Positions 1-8,747 of a stretch of 64,000 bases of DNA are shown here, piece by piece. The stretch lies in NCBI RefSeq assembly GCF_005473905.2, contig NZ_CP061336.1, forward strand, positions 3,712,501 to 3,776,500, given 5' to 3'. The translations under genes were made by a program, and so were the position numbers. The stretch comes from Ruminiclostridium herbifermentans. Lineage in GTDB: Bacteria > Bacillota > Clostridia > Acetivibrionales > DSM-1351. The notes under the pieces were generated by a model that had not been told where the DNA came from, ran no database searches, and saw nothing but the letters and a program-made list of their open reading frames with translations. Every line of letters starts with the position of its first letter. Position 1 is the first letter of the stretch.

Positions 1-555
1 TGGTCTAAAAATCCTAGCAAATTCGAATATAAAATAAAGTTAATGAGAATTAAGTTGTCTACGTTAGTCATATTTGTATCTAATATTTGGTAATACTAAA
101 ACAAAAAAATTTTAATTATTGCATTGAGTATAATCTTTATTTTTCGCTAAAGCAAGTCGTATTTTGTCGAAAAAAATCGAATTTGGTTGTATTATATAGT
201 AAATAGAAATTAATATATAGAATTACGCAGAAAAGCAGCCTCTTGTGATTATAAGGATGCTTTAACAAATACTTCTGCTAAATGTTGTAGAATTAATTTT
301 CAAAAACGAAGATATACTTTCAATTGAATACGGTTGTTAAAAATAGTATAACTACCATATAATAGTGTATTATTACGTAAGATTCATCAAAAAAGTTTAA
401 TTCATAAATTATTTAATATTTTTCACTAATTAATAATTACTAGAAATCGTAATTATTCATTTTCAGCATTTATAGTTGGCCTGAGTAGACAAAATGATTT
501 TTATAAAGGTCGGTATTCTCTTTTTAATAAACTTCTAAAAGTCCCATTGTAAATG
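1..555. other. AT-rich intergenic stretch, no gene seen
   Basis: No convincing reading frame, RNA gene or repeat family was seen. A loose inverted repeat pairs GCAGAA at 227-232 with TTCTGC at 273-278, with an inner AAAGC/GCTTT pairing (232-236 with 259-263). It lies about 280 bases past the end of the DUF4256 gene and its role is unclear. Confidence 0.5.
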
Positions 556-1092
556 TTATACTTTAAGCAAACTACGGAATCCTCTTGCGCCATAGTAAGA
601 ATCCGCTCCATTATGGTATACAAAGACAGTGTCGTAGCGACGGTCACAAAAGATTGCGCCACCAAGCCTCCTAATATAGTCAGGTGTTTTCACCCAACTA
701 GATGTCTTCAGGTCGAAACTCCCCAGCTTCTGCAACCTTCGATATTGTTCTTCCGTTAAAATTTCAACACCCATAGCAGCAGCCATATCGAGTGCATTAT
801 TTTTTGGCTTATGTTCTTTCCTTGATTCCTGCGCTTCACGGTCATAACAAATACTTCTGCGGCCTTTAGGACTTTCCGATGAACAATCATAAAAAATATA
901 TTCTCCAGTTTCTTTATCATAATCAATGACATCAGGCTCACCGCCTGTTCTTTCCATTTCTTTGAGTGACCAAAGTTTATCAGCATTAGATTCCAACCTT
1001 GCTTGAATTTTATCCCATTCAAAGCCTTTATGGCGATTCATGTTATCCTCAAAACGCTTTTTTAATAAATTAATTAATTCTAAGTCTTTCAC
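556..1092 (-). CDS. DUF4256 family protein
   Basis: A 178-residue soluble protein with the length and sequence character of the DUF4256 family, whose function is unknown. Family-like features are the DVIDYDKETGEYIFYDCS stretch, the ALDMAAAMG helix, and a C-terminal segment with GGAIFCDRRYDTVFVYHNGA. There is no signal peptide or membrane segment. The start is a GTG, supported by a GGAGG about 7 bases upstream. It appears to be a single-gene unit: the hairpin at 1192-1227 separates it from the glycoside hydrolase upstream. Family assignment is by recall of the sequence pattern; no catalytic role can be read from it. Confidence 0.75.
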   Translation of the reverse strand: MKDLELINLLKKRFEDNMNRHKGFEWDKIQARLESNADKLWSLKEMERTGGEPDVIDYDKETGEYIFYDCSSESPKGRRSICYDREAQESRKEHKPKNNALDMAAAMGVEILTEEQYRRLQKLGSFDLKTSSWVKTPDYIRRLGGAIFCDRRYDTVFVYHNGADSYYGARGFRSLLKV

Positions 1093-1191
1093 AATTTTTC
1101 CTCCATCCTAATGTATCACATTGATAAAACCATAATGCCCTCTTTGTAAAAAAATATTCGGCTTTGTTTTTTTCACTAATTCCCAAAAATA

Positions 1192-1227
1192 ACACCTCCT
1201 ATGATAGAAAATTATCATAAGAGGTGT
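1192..1227 (-). terminator. Rho-independent terminator after the arabinofuranosidase
   Basis: A near-perfect inverted repeat: ACACCTC and TATGATA (1192-1206) against TATCATA and GAGGTGT (1213-1227), six-base loop and one mismatch. On the minus strand it is followed by TTATTTTT, so it should end transcription of the glycoside hydrolase gene about 135 bases past its stop. Confidence 0.8.
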
Positions 1228-1362
1228 CCATATAATCCATTAGTGCTTGTTTATATAATATATATTTGCATAGATACTGTGATTATCTTATATTTCTAGT
1301 ACTCATTTTGTTTTACATAAATATAAATGATATTTATAATTCAAGTTTATTTCCGCTCCATT

Positions 1363-3918
1363 TCAATTTAACTCAGTGCCACCTAATAGATATTGCTTGA
1401 ACATTGCAAAATCAAGGGCATCAATAACATTATCCTTATTTAAGTCACCTGCCTCTAGGTCGTTTTGAACAGGAAAGTCATCAGTTATTCCAAGAAGATA
1501 CATTTTCATCAAAGCAAAGTCTGTTGCATCAACAGAATTATCTCCATTGAGGTCTCCTATAAGTACTGGTGCTATATCTTCTTTGATAAATTTAAACCAA
1601 TTAATGTTGAATAAGTATCCGCTTCCTCCTGTAAATTTCAAGTAAACATCATGCTTCCCGCTTATTTCGCTGACACTGCACTCAGAATCAGTAAATATCT
1701 GCCATCCACCTGTTTTCTTAACCGGACATGTTCCTACCAAAGGTCCGTTAATACTATCAAGTCTAATCTCGATTTTACCGTCATTTTCAGCACTGGAGGT
1801 TCTTGCAATAAAGCCTACTACAGCACTATCAAAATCCATATTTTTGTAAACTGCATAATCTCCATTTTCTATATATCCTATAGCACCTGTTCCTTCATCA
1901 CAGGTTACATCCTGAATACCTGACTGCGCATTATAGCTTTCTGCTTCAATCCTGGAAAATGGATTTCTTGGGCCTGTAAAAGAACCTTTAAACGTAAAGT
2001 AAATACCATAACGTCCTGTATATTTTGAATAATAAGGAGTAAACACTAAACTATTATCCGCATCTGTTTCCTTTAATTTAAATTCCATCTTTCCAGGTGT
2101 CTGAATTAAATATTTATTAATATTAGCAAGCCAGTCATCTAAACTTGCAGATGTAGAAGAATTTATGTTAATTGTATCCTTAACTGAAACGGTTTTTGTA
2201 GCTGTTGTTACATTCCAGCCAACAGAAGATGTAGTCATACTTTCACTTCCAAGTCCTGCACATAGCACAACTGGGCCATAGGTGAAAGCTGCTACACTTA
2301 GATTATCAGGGCACCTTGACACCTGTACCTCGACAGGAAGGGTTACCTCAATCTTATCTCCTACATTCCAAACTCTGCTTATATCAATATAGCCATTGGT
2401 TACTGGAGCGTTAACAGTTGTACCATTTACTTTAACTGTTACCTTTTTATCAGCAGCAATCCAATAAGGTGATCTGAATTTGATTTTAAGTTCAGAGGAA
2501 GGAGCACTATCAATTGTAAAGGTTACTGTATCAGATAAAGGAACATTCGCCGTTTGTGTTAATACAAGCCCTTTTTCTTTCCAATTCAGAACCGAACTGA
2601 TATACAGATTTACATATAATTCCGTCCCACTATTAAAGTATATACTATCATTTAATTTTGTGAAATTCTCCATACCAGTTCCTGTACAACACCAGAAATT
2701 ATCAAATGGCTTACTGAATACTTTAAAATATCCTGTTCCCATTGGCTTAAAATATGTTGTCATACCTGTTTCAGGATTTTGAGAAGCTAGAATTTCATTT
2801 ATAAATGATCTTTCGTAAAAATCAGCATATTTAACATCCCCAGTTACTTTAAATAGGTCACGGGTTAGTTTTAACATATTATATGAATTACAGGTTTCGT
2901 TATTTACTTCGTCACGGTATTGATCGAGTTTTCCTGCAGCTCTGAAGGCCTCCCATTGACTATTTCCGCCTGTAACATATGTATGATCCCTTACTACAAA
3001 GTTCCAAAATTGTTGTGCAGCTGTAAGATAAGAAGCTTCTGATGTACCTAATGTACGATAACGATTCATTGCACCAATAAACTTAGGTATTATTGTATTT
3101 GCATGTTTACCTGGCAATATATTATTTCCTGAAGCAATTGCATTAAGCAAAGAAGGTTCTTCGAATTTTTTAGCTGCTGCTAAATGAGTACTTTTGCCAG
3201 TCAGCTTGTATAGGTCAAATAAACAATCATTCATTCCTCCATATTCAACACTTAATACTTTGGCCTGCGTTGCAGAATCCCAAGCATTAACTCTTCTATA
3301 AATCCAATCTCCTAAATTGCTTGCTACGGTTAACGCAGCAGGATTACCTTCTAATTCGTAAATTGAAATAAGCCCCGCCATTATCTTATGCATTGTATAC
3401 CAAGGAGCCCATAGTGTACCAGTTGCTTTTCCCTCAACAACATCAAATTGGGCTGTAGATTCAGCATATATATATCCATCACCCCTCTTATTTTGACATG
3501 CCTGCAATTCAGAAATAATAAGATCAATCCTATTTTTTATATCTGCATTTACTGTAGGATTATCCTTAGTGTTTTTATATGCTTGCGCTAATGCAGACAT
3601 ATAATGACCCAATGTATGCCCTTTAAGAGGAGTGTTTTCCCAGCCGCCATACTTACTGTAATTTGTTGATAAGCCAGCAGTTTGCTTATAACCAGCTAAC
3701 AAACGGTTAGGATCAATAGATTGCAAGTATGATATTTCTTTGTTGAATGCGTTTACTAAATATGCATCAGTCACTTTAACTTGCTCCATATCAAATGATT
3801 GAAGCTTGTCAACGCTTGCCGCTGACACTAGCGAAGGTGACAGAAAAATTAATAACAATGGCAGTACAAGTATTTGAAACAGTAACGAACTATTTGACTT
3901 TTTAAATATTCCAAACAT
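1363..3918 (-). CDS. Secreted cellulosomal beta-L-arabinofuranosidase (GH127/GH146, DUF1680) with CBM6-like and dockerin domains
   Basis: An 851-residue secreted enzyme. A signal peptide (about 1-33, ending VSAA) precedes an (alpha/alpha)6-barrel DUF1680 catalytic region. Residues matching the GH127 Zn/Cys site are visible: Glu and Cys of NNETCNS near 341 and the Cys pair of WCCTGTG near 409; one such Cys is the nucleophile in characterised members. A CBM6-like carbohydrate-binding module follows at about 656-780 (RIEAESYNA to FNINWFKF). The C-terminus is a type I dockerin with two 22-residue repeats (GDLNGDNSVDATDFALMK, GDLNKDNVIDALDFAMFK), so the enzyme should dock on a scaffoldin and remove L-arabinofuranose from hemicellulose or pectin side chains. 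The start has AAGGAG 9 bases upstream. It is divergent from the AraC regulator, the likely controller. GH127 versus GH146 is not settled here. Confidence 0.88.
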   Translation of the reverse strand: MFGIFKKSNSSLLFQILVLPLLLIFLSPSLVSAASVDKLQSFDMEQVKVTDAYLVNAFNKEISYLQSIDPNRLLAGYKQTAGLSTNYSKYGGWENTPLKGHTLGHYMSALAQAYKNTKDNPTVNADIKNRIDLIISELQACQNKRGDGYIYAESTAQFDVVEGKATGTLWAPWYTMHKIMAGLISIYELEGNPAALTVASNLGDWIYRRVNAWDSATQAKVLSVEYGGMNDCLFDLYKLTGKSTHLAAAKKFEEPSLLNAIASGNNILPGKHANTIIPKFIGAMNRYRTLGTSEASYLTAAQQFWNFVVRDHTYVTGGNSQWEAFRAAGKLDQYRDEVNNETCNSYNMLKLTRDLFKVTGDVKYADFYERSFINEILASQNPETGMTTYFKPMGTGYFKVFSKPFDNFWCCTGTGMENFTKLNDSIYFNSGTELYVNLYISSVLNWKEKGLVLTQTANVPLSDTVTFTIDSAPSSELKIKFRSPYWIAADKKVTVKVNGTTVNAPVTNGYIDISRVWNVGDKIEVTLPVEVQVSRCPDNLSVAAFTYGPVVLCAGLGSESMTTSSVGWNVTTATKTVSVKDTININSSTSASLDDWLANINKYLIQTPGKMEFKLKETDADNSLVFTPYYSKYTGRYGIYFTFKGSFTGPRNPFSRIEAESYNAQSGIQDVTCDEGTGAIGYIENGDYAVYKNMDFDSAVVGFIARTSSAENDGKIEIRLDSINGPLVGTCPVKKTGGWQIFTDSECSVSEISGKHDVYLKFTGGSGYLFNINWFKFIKEDIAPVLIGDLNGDNSVDATDFALMKMYLLGITDDFPVQNDLEAGDLNKDNVIDALDFAMFKQYLLGGTELN

Positions 3919-4141
3919 ATTTAATATCTCCTTTTTATTATTAATAGTAGTTGCTTGGATTTAATGTGTCCAATTGTCAGTTTTGAAAAAGAATACGTCT
4001 ACAAGTCATAGACCCATTAACGATACTTATGGATTGATAATTTGCAGTCAATATAATCCAACAATCATTTAGGCATTATAACGCGTAGATTAAAATGAAA
4101 TTTTCAATATAAAATTGATTAAGAGGGCAGAATATCGAATA

Positions 4142-4171
4142 TTGATTTTATTTATACTACTTTGATATAAT
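4142..4171 (+). promoter_or_regulatory. Sigma-A-type promoter TTGATT-18-TATAAT
   Basis: TTGATT (4142-4147) and a consensus TATAAT (4166-4171) are separated by 18 bases. The predicted start near 4178 is exactly where the folded leader begins, and the AraC gene lies about 310 bases downstream. The perfect -10 box and its fit to the RNA fold support it. Confidence 0.6.
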
Positions 4172-4177
4172 TTAGTT

Positions 4178-4380
4178 GTTGAGTAATTTCATACCAAGTT
4201 TTATTAATACAACTGCTCAATTAGTAGTCTCTAGCCTAAGCAGCTTTTCACCCGGGTAGTTTTCTGCCTTAGATAATAGAATTTTTTATCTAATAAAGCA
4301 GATATAGATGCTGCAGCAAAAGGTTTAATTACTCAATTTTAGAATTAACTTTTCAAATAATTACGACTTTAGAAAAGATT
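4178..4380 (+). ncRNA. Structured RNA leader or small RNA of unknown class upstream of the AraC gene
   Basis: A strong nested fold can be drawn by eye. A 10-bp closing stem pairs 4179-4188 (TTGAGTAATT) with 4327-4336. It continues inward as ACC/GGT (4193-4195 with 4322-4324) and TTTT/AAAA (4199-4202 with 4318-4321). Inside are a CTGCT/AGCAG stem (4213-4217 with 4239-4243) and a long arm made of TCTGC/GCAGA (4263-4267 with 4298-4302) plus TTAGATAA/TTATCTAA (4269-4276 with 4286-4293). A later CTTTTC/GAAAAG hairpin (4349-4377) is followed by ATTTTATC and could be a weak terminator. I do not recognise a known riboswitch core (no TPP, SAM, cobalamin, lysine, c-di-GMP or T-box signature). It could be a regulatory leader of the AraC gene or an independent small RNA. 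Confidence 0.45.
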
Positions 4381-4487
4381 TTATCTAGTAAAACCCCCTT
4401 AATAATTAATGGTACCTTAAATTAAGTCTACCAATATTTATACATGAATTAAATGGATTTTCTACAGAATAGGTGGTAAAAAGTCAT

Positions 4488-5342
4488 ATGACATATTATG
4501 AACTTTCACTTGAGACTCCATTAAAATACGATTTAACAGGAAAATTTCAGGCACCATCTCCAGAGTGGATGCATTTTTCAAGACAGATGGAGAATTTTGA
4601 ACTTATAGTTGTTACGGAGGGTACTGCTTATTTTCAGTTTGACGAGCAGTTTTTTGATGTATGTAAGGGTGAATTCTTACTTTTCCCGCCACTATCAAAA
4701 CAATCTGGCTATAAAAGCAGCAGCTGTGGTTTTTATTGGCTGCACTTTACTATTGAGAACTCATTTAAAACAGTAGATTTCGATGAACTTCCGTTAGAAC
4801 TGCCTGCCGAAAAATTATACATACCTCAATATGGCAAAGTAACAAATCTTGAAAAGATTGTAGTTGTTATGAAACATCTTCAGGATAGTGTCAGAAGTTA
4901 TCATAACAAACTTATGAACAATTATTTATGTACAGCTGTTCTATGCGAATTATTCTGCCAGTTCATAGAACAAAATTCTCCTCAGAATTTGAATGTGAAG
5001 AAAAAGCAGCTCTTTTATGATATTCAGGATTATATAAAGTGGCACCGTAATACTGATATTAAGGTATCAGATATAGCAGAGCATTTTGGATATAATAGGC
5101 GATATTTATCTGAATTTTTTAAAAATTATTCAGGCTTTTCACTTAAGCAGTATATTATCAATGAAAAAATTGACCTTGCTAAATACCTGCTGTGCGAAAC
5201 TAATGATAATATAAGCAATATAGCTTACAGCATAGGATTTAATGATAACCATAGCTTCATGAAAAGGTTCAAGAGAACGGTAGGACTAACACCTACACAA
5301 TATAGAGATGCATACTCAAAAAGGTTATTATTTTATAAATAA
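4488..5342 (+). CDS. AraC family transcriptional regulator
   Basis: A protein of about 284 residues with the classic AraC layout. An N-terminal cupin-like sensor (roughly 20-150, with GTAYFQFDEQFFDVCKGEF) is followed by two helix-turn-helix motifs in the last 100 residues (IKVSDIAEHFGYNRRYLSEFFKNYSG, split as IKVSDIAEHFGYN and RRYLSEFFKNYSG; then ISNIAYSIGFNDNHSFMKRFK and GLTPTQYR). I chose ATG 4488 because AGGTGG (4471-4476) sits 11 bases upstream; an in-frame GTG at 4473 overlaps that ribosome site. It is divergent from the secreted arabinofuranosidase and probably senses an arabinose-type sugar to control it, which is an inference from position only. Its long leader contains the folded RNA at 4178-4380. 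Confidence 0.88.
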   Translation: MTYYELSLETPLKYDLTGKFQAPSPEWMHFSRQMENFELIVVTEGTAYFQFDEQFFDVCKGEFLLFPPLSKQSGYKSSSCGFYWLHFTIENSFKTVDFDELPLELPAEKLYIPQYGKVTNLEKIVVVMKHLQDSVRSYHNKLMNNYLCTAVLCELFCQFIEQNSPQNLNVKKKQLFYDIQDYIKWHRNTDIKVSDIAEHFGYNRRYLSEFFKNYSGFSLKQYIINEKIDLAKYLLCETNDNISNIAYSIGFNDNHSFMKRFKRTVGLTPTQYRDAYSKRLLFYK

Positions 5343-5471
5343 ATTTTATTTTATAAAATGTACATGCTATCATAATAATTTTTTGTGCAAATAATACTTA
5401 ATATCGAGTAGAAGCTATCCTTATTGGACTTTTGTCACATAAGTCAAGGCTATACGCGCTACAAGATAAAA

Positions 5472-5510
5472 ATCCGCAAAATGGACATTTGAGCATCCAA
5501 TTTTGCGGAT
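5472..5510 (-). terminator. Rho-independent terminator after potD
   Basis: ATCCGCAAAAT is matched by ATTTTGCGGAT, with an extra GGA/TCC pairing near the loop. Read on the minus strand the stem is followed by TTTTTATCTTG, placing the terminator about 115 bases past the potD stop. On the plus strand no T-run follows, so it mainly serves the minus-strand transporter operon. Confidence 0.8.
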
Positions 5511-5625
5511 ATATGAGACAAATTAAATATATTCAAATTTCATCAATGTTTTCTCATTACCTAGTCTATAATAAACCACGTGAAGCACTTATGGTAAGTG
5601 TTATGTTGATAGTTCTACTTATTAC

Positions 5626-7161
5626 CTAGCCTTTATGAACCCTCCTGAAAATCCTATAGCGATAACTCCATACAAGTATCAAAAGTATCACTAGGCAAAT
5701 AATAGCTAGTGTCCATAACCACACTTTCCCAGGTACCTGGTCAAAGTTAAAGCACCTCACATTAATCCACATCTGATTTAGCTGCGAAGTTACATCGTCG
5801 GACATGTAGCCCATTATCGCACTTCTGTCAATAACCTCTTTGGGAGGATATTGGACGAAAAGCAAGCGTTTAGAATAATCCTCTGTAGTTTTGAGGTTAT
5901 AATTTTCATCAGCATCATCCCCGCTGAAGAAGTAGCCCATTGGATATTCTACTGCATCAGATTCATCCTCTGCCTCAAACTTCCATTTGACATATTCATA
6001 AATTAAGGGGTTATTCCCTCCTGAAATACAGGAAGTATAGCCGATATAGTACATATTTCTAATGGCATTGTCTGCTCTTGATATAAAATTAATAAATGCT
6101 TCTGCTGCCTTTTTTCTATCGCTATTACCAGCAATGCCCGATTTTAGCATTACCCAACCATCTAGCCAAAGATTAGTGCATTCCTCCGGAACAGAGTAAT
6201 ATAGGTAATATCCCTCTTCTTCCGCCTGTTCCATAGCATAAGCTCCATCTCCAGACCATTGGACATTTGCAACTATTTTCCCAGTAATCATATCAGCTTT
6301 ACCGCTGTCTGTCTCAAAAGAATATACATTCTGCCTTATTCTTTGGAGTAAATCCTCAACCTTTTCGATAGTCTCTGGTCTAGTGTCATTCATAGCCTTA
6401 GCCAGATTCTCATAATAGTCCTTGTTCTCTCTGAACTCCTTAGTTAGCAGCAAGTCCTTGTTCAAAATAGCTAATGCAGGAAAATAGGACTCTCTTACGC
6501 TGTCCTTAATAGTGACTCTTTTAGCATACTTGGGATTGACGAGAATATCCCAGCCGGATACATCATCTTCATCAACCTCATCAGGATTATAAACTATTCC
6601 CATGGTTCCCCACATATAGCCCGCTGCATAGTCGCTCCAAGGCTTTCCGTCAATCTTATTTTTTTCAAAGAGTTCCTTTATAAAAGGAGAAACTCCATTT
6701 GTATAATAATTGTATTCATTTGAAGTATCAAAAAAGTCCTTTGAAAGAGGCTCAAGCATATTCTCCTTTAGAAGCTTTGAAAACATATATTCTGAAGGAC
6801 ACACTATATCATAAGCTTCACCAAGAATAAGCTTACTGTACAAGTCCTCATTTGTGCCAAAGGTAGAGTATTCCACTTTCACATGCTTTCCAAAGGTATC
6901 AAAATACCATTCCTCAAAATCTGAAATCAATCCGTTCTCGCTGGTAATAGTTTCACTTTCAAGGTCCACCTCTTCGTCCTCGCCCCAGTCTCCCTGGTCA
7001 ATATATTCTTCCCAGCTGCCAACTCTAAGCACTATCGTATCCTCAGTCTCAGCAAGAACTTTCGGCACCTGAATTATTCCGGACATTAATGCCGTAAGAA
7101 GGAAAAGGGCTAAAAGCTTTAAACATATTTTATTTTTCCATTTAAATTTCATTTGTATCAT
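5626..7161 (-). CDS. potD: Spermidine/putrescine-type ABC transporter substrate-binding protein (PotD-like) with C-terminal membrane anchor
   Basis: An extracytoplasmic solute-binding protein of about 511 residues. An N-terminal hydrophobic signal (LLALFLLTALMSGIIQV) is followed by a PotD-type binding region (VLRVGSWEEYID, KVEYSTFGTNEDLYSKL, YDIVCPSEYMFSKLL, YAAGYMWGTMGIVYNPDEV, NVQWSGDGAYAM). It is longer than usual PotD proteins (about 350): there is an insertion-rich acidic start, and a C-terminal transmembrane helix (VWLWTLAIICLVILLILVW) ends in basic residues. The signal has no lipobox Cys, so that helix probably anchors the protein. ATG 7161 is preferred (AGAAAGG about 9 bases upstream) over GTG 7170. 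It overlaps potC by about 20 bases and is the last gene of potABCD. The exact polyamine is not certain. Confidence 0.85.
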   Translation of the reverse strand: MIQMKFKWKNKICLKLLALFLLTALMSGIIQVPKVLAETEDTIVLRVGSWEEYIDQGDWGEDEEVDLESETITSENGLISDFEEWYFDTFGKHVKVEYSTFGTNEDLYSKLILGEAYDIVCPSEYMFSKLLKENMLEPLSKDFFDTSNEYNYYTNGVSPFIKELFEKNKIDGKPWSDYAAGYMWGTMGIVYNPDEVDEDDVSGWDILVNPKYAKRVTIKDSVRESYFPALAILNKDLLLTKEFRENKDYYENLAKAMNDTRPETIEKVEDLLQRIRQNVYSFETDSGKADMITGKIVANVQWSGDGAYAMEQAEEEGYYLYYSVPEECTNLWLDGWVMLKSGIAGNSDRKKAAEAFINFISRADNAIRNMYYIGYTSCISGGNNPLIYEYVKWKFEAEDESDAVEYPMGYFFSGDDADENYNLKTTEDYSKRLLFVQYPPKEVIDRSAIMGYMSDDVTSQLNQMWINVRCFNFDQVPGKVWLWTLAIICLVILLILVWSYRYRIFRRVHKG

Positions 7162-7954
7162 TCTTCTCACCAGCCTTTCTGTTGGCAGTAATATTGCTAA
7201 TCAGCACTACAAGCAGAATGATAGCAAAGATTAAGGTTGATAGTGCCCAAAGCGCTGTTTTCACTTCTGTATTAGAACCTCTTGTAGCATTGACAACATA
7301 GGTACTGATAGTATTAAATGTTGCAGGTTTTGTATATGAAGTAATAAAGTAATCATCCATGGAAAGTGTTACTGACAATAAAAATCCTGAGATAATTCCT
7401 GGAATAATTTGAGGCATTACAATTCTAAATAACGCCTGTCTCGCACTTGCACCTAAGTCAAGTGCTGCTTCGTAAAGACTGTAGTCCATCTGCTTTAGCT
7501 TTGGTACAACCGAAAGATACACAAAAGGGGATGTCAAAACTACATGGCCTGCTATAAGTGGTATAAAGGTGTCCTTATCCATACCTAAAACTACAATTAG
7601 CAATATACATAATGAAAACCCAGTTACAACATCTGCATTGACTATTGGAATCTGGTTAGCAGTAACTATAAAGTTACGCATGCCTTTTTTGGAATAGAAT
7701 GCACCAATAGCTCCAAGTGTTCCTAAAATAGTAGAAATAACTGCACATTGAAATGCCAGTGAAAGAGTTCCGGAAATCATGTCCAAAAGCTCAGGTGTTG
7801 TAAAAAGCTTTACATAGTTTTGAAGAGTAAAGCTTCCGGAAGCACCTATTGTAGGAGTGTCCAAAAAACTGTACCCAGCCAAAATCAATATGGGCAAATA
7901 TATAAAAAGTAACACAATTCCAAGCCACAAAGATCTCATTATCTTCTTAATCAT
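7142..7954 (-). CDS. potC: Polyamine ABC transporter permease (PotC-like)
   Basis: A 270-residue integral membrane permease of the binding-protein-dependent type with about six hydrophobic helices. The EAA-loop motif is visible as YEAALDLGASARQALFRIVMPQIIPGIISG (read as YEAALDLGASARQ then IVMPQIIPGI), which contacts the ATPase. The TLSMDDYFITSYT stretch is characteristic of PotC. Its start overlaps the end of potB by four bases and its end overlaps potD, giving tight translational coupling. It should form the channel with the neighbouring PotB-like protein. Confidence 0.9.
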   Translation of the reverse strand: MIKKIMRSLWLGIVLLFIYLPILILAGYSFLDTPTIGASGSFTLQNYVKLFTTPELLDMISGTLSLAFQCAVISTILGTLGAIGAFYSKKGMRNFIVTANQIPIVNADVVTGFSLCILLIVVLGMDKDTFIPLIAGHVVLTSPFVYLSVVPKLKQMDYSLYEAALDLGASARQALFRIVMPQIIPGIISGFLLSVTLSMDDYFITSYTKPATFNTISTYVVNATRGSNTEVKTALWALSTLIFAIILLVVLISNITANRKAGEKNDTNEI

Positions 7955-8742
7955 AGTATTGACTTCCTCTCTGATTCCTTTTCAGTAAATCCATTAGTTG
8001 CCCACATAGCTATAAATATTATAAGCAATAATACAATGGATATCATAGAACCGCTGTGCCAATCATAGGCATTGAAGTAACTTCCAATCAGGCTGCCCAT
8101 AATATAGGTATTATTATAGAGCATGTCCAAGATAACATAGTTGGTCATAGCAGGCAGAAATACCATTGTTACACCGCTTACAATACCTGGCAATGACAGT
8201 GGCAATGTAACCTTCATAAATGCATCTATTTTGCCTGCACCAAGATCATAGGCAGCTTCCAAAACATGGTTATCGAGATTTATCAAGGTTGTATATAATG
8301 GAAGAATCATAAATGGGAAAAAGTCATAGGTCATACCTATTATGGTGTTCAAAAACGGATGAAACGCCAAATTCCCTTCAATCATAGTGAGCACTTCCTT
8401 TAAGGCTAATATCCTAAGTGTGAAGTTAACCCACATTGGCACAATAAATAAAGCCATAAGTACAGTCTTTTTCTTCATTTTGCTGCGTGCTAGTATATAG
8501 GCTATGGGATAGGCAATCAACAAACACGTACAGGTGGTAGTTACCGCAATTAGAACACTGTAAAACAGAGTTCCTATTGTATTTTTACTGGTGAAAAAGC
8601 CTGTTAAATTGTCTATTGTAAATGAGCCTTCTCCATTTGTAAAGGCATAGTATAATATAACTATAAGCGGTGCAATGACAAAGCATACTAGAAATACTGC
8701 ATAAGGAATACACAGCTGCTTACGCGAAAAATGATATTTCAT
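7951..8742 (-). CDS. potB: Polyamine ABC transporter permease (PotB-like)
   Basis: A 263-residue membrane permease with about six hydrophobic helices and an EAA loop (LEAAYDLGAGKIDAFMKVTLP). The WVNFTLRILALKEVL region and FFPFMILPLYTTL are typical of PotB/PotH-type permeases. It starts six bases after the ATPase stop, with GGAGG about 10 bases upstream of its ATG, and overlaps potC by four bases. It is the partner of the PotC-like protein in the importer. Confidence 0.9.
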   Translation of the reverse strand: MKYHFSRKQLCIPYAVFLVCFVIAPLIVILYYAFTNGEGSFTIDNLTGFFTSKNTIGTLFYSVLIAVTTTCTCLLIAYPIAYILARSKMKKKTVLMALFIVPMWVNFTLRILALKEVLTMIEGNLAFHPFLNTIIGMTYDFFPFMILPLYTTLINLDNHVLEAAYDLGAGKIDAFMKVTLPLSLPGIVSGVTMVFLPAMTNYVILDMLYNNTYIMGSLIGSYFNAYDWHSGSMISIVLLLIIFIAMWATNGFTEKESERKSIL

Positions 8743-8747
8743 ATTTG

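Noticed and set aside
5432-5629. 65-codon plus-strand frame after the AraC gene
   Set aside because: It runs straight through the potD terminator hairpin, has no ribosome site and low protein likelihood.
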